The notes under the pieces: generated by a model | The model's database searches: none | Told to the model about the DNA's origin: nothing | The model's input: only the letters and a program-made list of their open reading frames with translations | Made by a program: the position numbers and the translations under genes | From: an uncultured Bacilli bacterium | GTDB lineage: Bacteria; Bacillota_I; Bacilli_A; RFN20; CAG-826 | Reading direction: 5' to 3' | DNA: 10,600 nt | Assembly (NCBI GenBank): GCA_934168325.1 | Contig: CAKPNG010000046.1 | Location: 1 to 10,600 of the forward strand | In this document: positions 5,684 through 10,600 of the stretch, one piece after another | How the letters are laid out: each line of letters begins with the position of its first letter | Numbering within the stretch: position 1 is the first letter of the stretch

Positions 5684-7336
5684 ATGAATGTTTTAATAAT
5701 TAACGGATCTCCAAAAGGAGAAAGAAGTAATACTTTAAAATTAACGAAAAAATTTGTAGATGGAATGAAGTCAATAGATGATACTCTTCAAGTTGACTTA
5801 ATTGACTTATCTAAAGAAAAAATAGAACCTTGTAAGGGTTGTTTTTCCTGTTGGAAAGTTACGCCTGGTCAATGTATTTTAAAAGATAAAATGAATGATT
5901 ACTTAAAATTAATAATGAATGCTAATTATATAATTTATTCGTTTCCATTATATTATTTTAGTGTTCCTGGTTTACTTAAAAATTTTATAGATCGTCAGTT
6001 ACCTTTAAATTTACCATTTATGTGCAGTAATGATTCTGGAGTTGGTGAAGGCGGACATCCTTCTAGATATGATAGATCAAATCAAAAATATATTGTTATT
6101 TCTACATGTGGATTTTATACATATCGAAAAAACTATGATTCTGTAAATCTTTTATTTGATCATTTATGTGGTAAAAATAACTATTTGCCAATTTATATCG
6201 GACAAGGTGAATTATTTAGTATTAAAGAATTATCAGAGACTACAGACATTTATTTATCTTATTTATTTGAGGCTGGAAAAGAATATTTTTTAAATAGTAA
6301 ATTAAGTGAAAATCTAAAAAATAAGTTGAGTTTAGACATGTTTTCTAGAGAAATCTACGAAAAAATGGCTGATGCTAGTTGGGGAATATCTCAAGATGAT
6401 AATGTAATAAATAAAGAAGATGAATCATTTATTTTTACTAAACAAATGGCATCTTTATATAATAAAAATAGTTATAAAAATAAAGATATTGTAATTCAAA
6501 TGAATTATGTCGATATTGATAAGCAATATCAATTAATTTTAAAAAAGGATAATTGTGAAGTTATTAAAGATCATTTTTTGACTCCGACAACGATTATTTC
6601 GACACCTATAACTGTTTGGAAAAGTATAGCACGAAATGAAATTAAAGGAGATGAAGCTCTATTTAAACATTTATATCAAGTAGATGGTGATTTTGATGTA
6701 ATGATTAATTGGAGTAAATATTTTGGAGTCAATAATCATAATAATGATAAAAATATAAAAGATAATATAGAAAATAAGAGTAAAACCTCTATGCTTAATT
6801 TCTTAATTCCTTTTATTATCAATTTTGTAACTCTACCAATTAATAATTATTATGGTGCAATTGCATCAATATGCCTTATTTTGTTATTTATTCTAATAAT
6901 GTATAAAACTGAAAAAGTATTTTATGATTATTTATCAATTTCTTTTAATGGTACCTTAGCTTTATTATCTTTGTTATTTGATAATCAATATAATTTATAT
7001 ATCAATACAATTGCTTATTTAGTCTTTGGAGTTATATGGCTAGTTTCTTGTATTTTTAAAAAATCTTTATCTTGTTTTTATTCTAAAAATAATTATGATG
7101 ATGAAATTATTGATAATCCAATATTTTTAATAACTAATAAAATTATTTGCTTAGTATGGGGAATTTTTTATGTAATAACTTTTATTTATACATTTGTTAT
7201 AAGTTATTATTTTCCAAATTTTAGTCCTTATTTATCAATCATAAATACTGTAATTCCGATATTTGTCGGAGTCTTTACTAAGTGGTTTATAAATTTTTAT
7301 CCTAAACATATTGCTCAAAAGTCATTTAAAAAATAG
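5684..7336 (+). CDS. Flavodoxin-fold NAD(P)H:FMN oxidoreductase fused to an SCP2-like domain and a membrane region
   Basis: The N-terminal domain (about 1-200) is a flavodoxin-like FMN reductase: it opens with a beta strand and the FMN phosphate loop NGSPKGERSNT (7-17), and SFPLYYFSVPGLLKNFIDR (86-104) is the usual active-site stretch. Cys50, 53, 56 and 64 form CX2CX2CX7C, which fits the compact 4Fe-4S motif (CX2CX2CX4-7C) of iron-sulfur flavoproteins. Residues about 255-347 look like an SCP2-type sterol/lipid-carrier fold (VIQMNYV...QYQLILKKDNCEVI, then PTTIISTPITVWKSIARNEI...VDGDFDVM). After an Asn/Lys-rich linker (348-368) come five to six hydrophobic spans (about 371-535) and a basic end. 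The protein would act at the inner face of the membrane, passing electrons from NAD(P)H to an unknown, possibly lipophilic acceptor (inferred). Most flavodoxin-fold reductases are near 180-250 residues, so 550 is unusual. The ATG is fixed by the family N-terminus, yet no Shine-Dalgarno site precedes it. Confidence 0.83.
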   Translation: MNVLIINGSPKGERSNTLKLTKKFVDGMKSIDDTLQVDLIDLSKEKIEPCKGCFSCWKVTPGQCILKDKMNDYLKLIMNANYIIYSFPLYYFSVPGLLKNFIDRQLPLNLPFMCSNDSGVGEGGHPSRYDRSNQKYIVISTCGFYTYRKNYDSVNLLFDHLCGKNNYLPIYIGQGELFSIKELSETTDIYLSYLFEAGKEYFLNSKLSENLKNKLSLDMFSREIYEKMADASWGISQDDNVINKEDESFIFTKQMASLYNKNSYKNKDIVIQMNYVDIDKQYQLILKKDNCEVIKDHFLTPTTIISTPITVWKSIARNEIKGDEALFKHLYQVDGDFDVMINWSKYFGVNNHNNDKNIKDNIENKSKTSMLNFLIPFIINFVTLPINNYYGAIASICLILLFILIMYKTEKVFYDYLSISFNGTLALLSLLFDNQYNLYINTIAYLVFGVIWLVSCIFKKSLSCFYSKNNYDDEIIDNPIFLITNKIICLVWGIFYVITFIYTFVISYYFPNFSPYLSIINTVIPIFVGVFTKWFINFYPKHIAQKSFKK

Positions 7337-7342
7337 TTAATA

Positions 7343-7360
7343 ATTTACAATTAATTTACC
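7343..7360 (+). repeat. 18-bp element with 6-5-6 direct repeat, copy 2
   Basis: This is the exact second copy of the element at 5623-5640 (ATTTACAATTAATTTACC). It lies 7 bases after the stop of the oxidoreductase gene and 48 bases before the ATG of the small downstream gene; copy 1 lies 43 bases before its ATG. A -10-like TATAAA (7385-7390) follows without a good -35, which fits an activator-dependent promoter. Confidence 0.5.
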
Positions 7361-7408
7361 TGATAATAAATATTTTCATATTAATATAAAATTATGGAGG
7401 AAATTGAT

Positions 7409-7573
7409 ATGAAATATTTTACGTTTATTACTAAATATGAGCCTGTTGCAAGTAAAATTGCTGAATTAATCGAAGATAAAATAAACGAAGAATTATTATT
7501 AGGTTATGAATTTATTAGTTTCTCTATAACTAATTCTTGCAAGGCGATTTTAGTTTTTAAAAGTAATGATTAA
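7409..7573 (+). CDS. Small DUF4177-like protein (54 residues)
   Basis: The small ORF runs from ATG 7409 to TAA 7571-7573, with GGAGG at 7396-7400 eight bases before the start, a strong sign that it is translated. The layout is a short beta strand (KYFTFIT), a helix (VASKIAELIEDKINEELLLG), then YEFISFSI and KAILVFKS as two further strands. This recalls DUF4177-type small proteins, where a helix ends in a Leu-Gly turn before an aromatic-containing strand (GW-E-V) and the chain ends in a hydrophobic strand; here GYEFISF takes the place of the usual GWELVSV. The resemblance is by eye and the family has no known function. It shares the upstream 18-bp element with the large oxidoreductase gene, so the two are probably co-regulated. 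A+T-rich repeats follow it directly. Confidence 0.68.
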   Translation: MKYFTFITKYEPVASKIAELIEDKINEELLLGYEFISFSITNSCKAILVFKSND

Positions 7574-7608
7574 TAAATAATTTATAATTATTTATTTTAT
7601 AATTATTT
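7572..7608. repeat. A+T inverted and direct repeats after the small gene
   Basis: AATAAATAA (7572-7580) and TTATTTATT (7588-7596) are perfect inverted copies around seven bases. TTTATAATTATTT also occurs twice (7581-7593 and 7596-7608). A stem without G or C followed by short T stretches could act as a weak terminator, but base composition alone may explain it. Confidence 0.35.
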
Positions 7609-7621
7609 TAGTGGTAAAAAA

Positions 7622-7638
7622 TTAGTATATTTTTAGTA
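7622..7638 (+). repeat. TTAGTA direct repeat with 5-base spacer upstream of the FAD dehydrogenase promoter
   Basis: TTAGTA at 7622-7627 and 7633-7638 is separated by TATTT, the same 6-5-6 layout as the 18-bp element but with a different half-site. The centre is about 51 bases before the predicted transcript start, and the promoter lacks a good -35. This could be a response-regulator site; a chance A+T repeat is possible. Confidence 0.35.
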
Positions 7639-7655
7639 TTTTTCCTAGCAAAAAA

Positions 7656-7669
7656 AAGTAATCTTACTT
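7656..7669. promoter_or_regulatory. 14-bp palindrome, candidate operator of the FAD dehydrogenase-purA operon
   Basis: AAGTAATCTTACTT is a perfect inverted repeat with 6-base arms and a 2-base centre. It fills the space just before the -10 and shares its last base with TATAAT. A dimeric repressor bound here would block RNA polymerase. Confidence 0.45.
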
Positions 7670-7674
7670 ATAAT
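7669..7674 (+). promoter_or_regulatory. -10 box of the FAD dehydrogenase-purA operon
   Basis: This is a perfect TATAAT. The predicted start is near 7681, leaving a leader of about 84 bases before ATG 7765. No good -35 lies 16-18 bases upstream (the region reads TAGCAA), so an activator may be required. I see no riboswitch or attenuator in the leader. Confidence 0.6.
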
Positions 7675-7764
7675 GTAATAGTGAAAATCAAGAGCATATT
7701 TGATGTTATTAAATTAATAAATAATTCATATATGGGATAACTATATTTATAAAGGAGTTTTTGT

Positions 7765-9177
7765 ATGGAAAAATATGATGTTGTTATTGTCGGATGCGGA
7801 CCAAGTGGCTATATGTGTGCGTATGAATTAAACAAATTAAATCCTAATAAGAAAATTCTCATGATAGATAAAGGCTATAGCATATATAATAGACGTTGTC
7901 CCGTTTTAAAACATCAATTAGAAAGATGTCCTATTAATAAAGAAGGAGTTGCTGGATGTTATCCTGCTTGTTCAATGACTAATGGGTTTGGAGGAGCTGG
8001 AGCTTATAGTGATGGTAAATATAATATAACAACTGAATTTGGTGGTTGGCTTAGTGATTATATAGATGATGAAGAATTATTAAACCTTATAAATTATTGT
8101 GATGAGATTAATTTAAAATTTGGTGCTACTGAAATTATTACTGATCCTTATACCGATGAAATTAAAAAGATAGAAAAGCAAGCAATTGGTGCTGGTTTGA
8201 AATTATTAAGAGCTAAAGTAAGACATTTAGGAACTGAAGAGAATTTAAATATCTTAAAAAGAATTTATGAATATTTAAAAGAGCGTGTTGAAATAAGATT
8301 TTTAACAACATTAAAAGATATTATTGTTGAAGATAATACTGTTAAAGGAATTATTTTAAATGATGATAATAAAATTTATGCTGATAATGTAGTTTTGTGC
8401 TTAGGTCGTGATGGTTCTATATTCTTAAATGAATTATTAGAAAAACATAATATACAAATGCATAATAATCAAGTTGATATCGGTGTTAGAGTTGAAACTA
8501 GCGATGTTATTATGGAAGATATTAATAAAAATTTATATGAAGGTAAATTTATCTTTAATACTTCAGTAGGAACTAAAGTTAGAACTTTTTGCTCTAATCC
8601 TAGTGGCCACGTCGTTATTGAAAATGACCATAATGTTGTTTTAGCAAATGGCCATTCATACTTTGATAAAAAATTAGGTAGTAAAAATACTAATTTTGCT
8701 TTATTAGTATCACATAAATTTAAAGAACCATTTAATGAACCTAATACTTTTGCTAGTTCAATTGCAAAACTTGCAAATAGATTAAGTTGCGGAAGTGTTA
8801 TTGTTCAGAAATATGGAGATATAAAAAGAGGTCGAAGATCAACTGAAAAGCGTATAAAAGAAGGATTTGTTAAACCTACTTTAAAAGAAGCAGTTCCAGG
8901 TGATTTAACTTTATGTTTGCCTTATAAAACTATGCAATCATTAATTGAAATGATAGAAGCTTTAGATAAAGTTACTCCAGGTATAGCAAATGATGATACA
9001 TTATTTTATGGTGTAGAAGCTAAATTTTATAGTGCTTACCCGGATGTTAATGATGATTTAATGCTTAAAGATATTAAAAATTTATATGTAGGTGGAGATG
9101 GTGCTGGTATAACTAGAGGTTTAGCTCAAGCTAGTGCTAGTGGAGTTTTAATTGCAAGAAATATTATAAAAAAATAA
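7765..9177 (+). CDS. FAD-dependent dehydrogenase of the COG2509 type
   Basis: This 470-residue flavoprotein has an N-terminal Rossmann FAD-binding motif VIVGCGPSG (7-15) followed by an acidic residue after the second strand (MIDKG, 33-37). A block with Cys45, 55, 65 and 69 leads into GFGGAGAYSDGKYN (74-87), the signature of this family. The second nucleotide-contact region is NVVLCLGRDGS (209-219). The C-terminal FAD block is NLYVGGDGAGITRGLAQASASGVLIARNI (about 439-467), with the GG-GAG-TRG-QA pattern. The substrate is not known for the family; members are annotated only as FAD-dependent dehydrogenases or NAD(P)/FAD-dependent oxidoreductases. Whether the four cysteines bind a metal cluster or are redox-active cannot be told. 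AAAGGAG (7751-7757) lies 7 bases before the ATG. purA starts 15 bases after its stop, so the two form an operon. Confidence 0.87.
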   Translation: MEKYDVVIVGCGPSGYMCAYELNKLNPNKKILMIDKGYSIYNRRCPVLKHQLERCPINKEGVAGCYPACSMTNGFGGAGAYSDGKYNITTEFGGWLSDYIDDEELLNLINYCDEINLKFGATEIITDPYTDEIKKIEKQAIGAGLKLLRAKVRHLGTEENLNILKRIYEYLKERVEIRFLTTLKDIIVEDNTVKGIILNDDNKIYADNVVLCLGRDGSIFLNELLEKHNIQMHNNQVDIGVRVETSDVIMEDINKNLYEGKFIFNTSVGTKVRTFCSNPSGHVVIENDHNVVLANGHSYFDKKLGSKNTNFALLVSHKFKEPFNEPNTFASSIAKLANRLSCGSVIVQKYGDIKRGRRSTEKRIKEGFVKPTLKEAVPGDLTLCLPYKTMQSLIEMIEALDKVTPGIANDDTLFYGVEAKFYSAYPDVNDDLMLKDIKNLYVGGDGAGITRGLAQASASGVLIARNIIKK

Positions 9178-9192
9178 AAGAAGGAAAAAAAT

Positions 9193-10458
9193 ATGAGTGT
9201 TACTGTTATTGAAGGGTCACAATGGGGTGATGAAGGAAAAGGAAAAATCACCGATTATTTAGCAAGTCAAAGCGATATCGTAGTTCGCTTTCAAGGAGGA
9301 AATAATGCAGGGCACACAATTTGCTTTAATGGTAATAGATATGCTTTAAGAAGTTTACCAAGCGGTATTTTTAATCCAAATATTACTAATGTAATTGCTG
9401 ATGGTGTTGTTTTAAATTCTTTTAGTTTGAAAGAAGAAATTGAGGGTATTAATGCTAGTGGTATAAAAGATTTTAAGCTTATTATTTCTGATAGATGTCA
9501 TTTAATTATGCCATATCATTTAGACTTAGATGGAGCATATGAATCTTTATTAGATAATAATAAAATTGGTACAACCAAAAAAGGTATAGGACCATGCTAT
9601 GTTGATAAAGCTGCTAGAAGAGGTATTAGAGCAGGAGATTTATTAGAACCAGGATTTTTAAAATCCAAATTAATTGACACTTTAAAAGTTAAAAATATTG
9701 AGTTAAAAAGCTTGGGATTAAAAGAGTATGACTTTGATACTTTATATAAACAATTATTAGAAATAGGTACTTATTTAAAAAAATACATTGCAGATACCCA
9801 ATATTTTTTAATAAATGCAATTAAAGAAAATAAGAAAATACTATTTGAAGGTGCTCAAGGAATGATGCTTGATATTGACAGAGGAACATATCCTTACGTA
9901 ACAAGTTCATCACCTAGTAGCAATTATGTTCCTCAAGGTGCAGGTATTCCACCTCGTGCAATTGATAACGTAGTTGCTATATGTAAAGCTTATACTACTA
10001 GAGTTGGTGAAGGTCCATTTCCAACTGAATTGAATAATGAAATTGGGGATTTAATAAGAGAAAAAGGACATGAATATGGTACTGTTACTAAAAGACCTCG
10101 TCGTGTTGGCTATTTAGATTTAGTAGTTGTAAAACGTAATTTAGAAATGAGCGGAGCTAACACAATTGCTTTAATGTTATTTGATGTTTTAACTAATATT
10201 GATGATTTAAAAATCTGTATTAATTATGAATTAAACGGAAAAATAATAGATTTTATTCCAGCGAGCTTATACGATTATAGTAAATGTAAGCCAATTTATA
10301 AAACTTTCAAAAAATTTAGTTTTGGTCAAAATATAAAATCTTTTGATGAATTACCAGTTGAAGCTAAAGAATATATTAACTTTATTGAAGAATATACTGG
10401 TGTTAAGATTGGAATTATTTCAATCGGAAGTGATAGAAACGCTACAATTATTAAATAA
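9193..10458 (+). CDS. purA: Adenylosuccinate synthetase
   Basis: This enzyme catalyses IMP + L-aspartate + GTP to adenylosuccinate + GDP + phosphate, the first committed step from IMP to AMP, in the cytoplasm. The 421 residues match the usual length of bacterial PurA. Visible motifs include the N-terminal GSQWGDEGKGK (8-18) with catalytic Asp13, GGNNAGHT (35-42) with catalytic His41, GIGPCYVDKAARRGIRAGDL (132-151), FEGAQGMMLDIDRGTYPYVTSS (218-239), TRVGEGPFPTE (273-283) and GTVTKRPRRVGYLDLV in the substrate-binding region. All key residues are present. AAGGA (9181-9185) lies 7 bases before the ATG. It is the second gene after the FAD dehydrogenase and should be driven by the same promoter near 7669. 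No other purine gene is in the window; none of the downstream sequence shows the start of purB. Confidence 0.98.
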   Translation: MSVTVIEGSQWGDEGKGKITDYLASQSDIVVRFQGGNNAGHTICFNGNRYALRSLPSGIFNPNITNVIADGVVLNSFSLKEEIEGINASGIKDFKLIISDRCHLIMPYHLDLDGAYESLLDNNKIGTTKKGIGPCYVDKAARRGIRAGDLLEPGFLKSKLIDTLKVKNIELKSLGLKEYDFDTLYKQLLEIGTYLKKYIADTQYFLINAIKENKKILFEGAQGMMLDIDRGTYPYVTSSSPSSNYVPQGAGIPPRAIDNVVAICKAYTTRVGEGPFPTELNNEIGDLIREKGHEYGTVTKRPRRVGYLDLVVVKRNLEMSGANTIALMLFDVLTNIDDLKICINYELNGKIIDFIPASLYDYSKCKPIYKTFKKFSFGQNIKSFDELPVEAKEYINFIEEYTGVKIGIISIGSDRNATIIK

Positions 10459-10497
10459 AAGAGCTTATCTTATAATATTTATTTAACTTTTAATCGC

Positions 10498-10523
10498 CTT
10501 TTGTATATAAATATATACAAGAG
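10498..10523. repeat. Long A+T hairpin after purA, possible weak terminator
   Basis: CTTTTGTATATA (10498-10509) pairs with TATATACAAGAG (10512-10523), including one T-G pair; the loop must open the innermost pairs. It lies 39 bases after the purA stop, but only three T follow it, so it is not a clear intrinsic terminator. The remaining bases up to 10600 include a short palindrome AAGTATTACTT (10572-10582) and no gene that I can support. Confidence 0.45.
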
Positions 10524-10600
10524 TTTGATTGTGTCCCTTTGTTGTAGGTCTCCCTAAAATTAAATACAATTAAGTATTACTTCCGAAAACCATATTTGCA

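Noticed and set aside
7675..7764. Riboswitch in the leader of the FAD dehydrogenase-purA operon
   Set aside because: I could not find a purine-riboswitch core, a T-box or any stable G+C stem in these 90 bases.
10501..10526. Strong rho-independent terminator for purA
   Set aside because: The stem has almost no G-C pairs and only three T follow it; listed as a hairpin instead.
1..10600. Mycoplasma-type code with TGA as tryptophan
   Set aside because: Tryptophan is written TGG in the ATPase, the EIIC-like protein, the reductase and purA; no internal TGA occurs in the long genes.
10560..10600. Minus-strand C-terminal end of another gene (12 codons before TAA)
   Set aside because: Too short to separate from chance and with no recognisable motif.
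1..10600. CRISPR arrays, insertion sequences, attachment sites
   Set aside because: No regularly spaced repeats, transposase or integrase genes, or duplicated tRNA ends were seen.

Overview
The window is strongly A+T-rich and reads with the standard bacterial code: every tryptophan codon I checked is TGG, and TGA ends two short overlapping reading frames. Shine-Dalgarno sites of the AGGAGG type, CCA-encoding tRNA genes with Bacillus-like tRNA-Glu sequence, intrinsic terminators and the gene content point to a low-GC Bacillota member, probably one of the small-genome uncultured Bacilli lineages. The lineage is an inference; no marker here fixes it.

Region 1 (1-3680) is a tightly packed Tad/type IV-pilus-like operon on the + strand. 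It holds a fragment of an upstream gene, a small membrane-anchored protein, a CpaF/TadA-family secretion ATPase, two TadB/TadC-type (T2SSF-like) inner-membrane platform proteins, a single-span TadE-like pseudopilin candidate, and a 64-residue major-pilin candidate with the strongest ribosome binding site of the locus. Most genes overlap by 1 to 35 bases. A clear intrinsic terminator closes the operon. No prepilin peptidase or secretin is visible, so peptidase genes must lie elsewhere; a secretin is not expected in a cell with one membrane.

Region 2 (3680-4212) has an acyl carrier protein gene and a tRNA-Asn(GTT)/tRNA-Glu(TTC) pair with a near-consensus extended -10 promoter and a terminator.

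Region 3 (4213-7573) carries an orphan PTS EIIC-like permease, then an unusual 550-residue protein that joins an iron-sulfur-flavoprotein-like flavodoxin domain, a probable SCP2-like domain and a C-terminal multi-span membrane region. A 54-residue DUF4177-like small protein follows. The large fusion gene appears to lack a ribosome binding site. It shares an exact 18-bp upstream element with the small gene; the element has the 6-5-6 direct-repeat layout typical of OmpR-family response regulator sites.

Region 4 (7574-10600) is a two-gene operon of a COG2509-type FAD-dependent dehydrogenase and purA (adenylosuccinate synthetase). Its promoter has a perfect TATAAT, a poor -35, an adjoining 14-bp palindrome and another 6-5-6 direct repeat. 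The last 142 bases hold a long A+T hairpin and no recognised gene.

The most interesting candidates are the reduced Tad-like locus with an atypical KGQ-type pilin, and the flavodoxin-SCP2-membrane fusion with its shared regulatory element.
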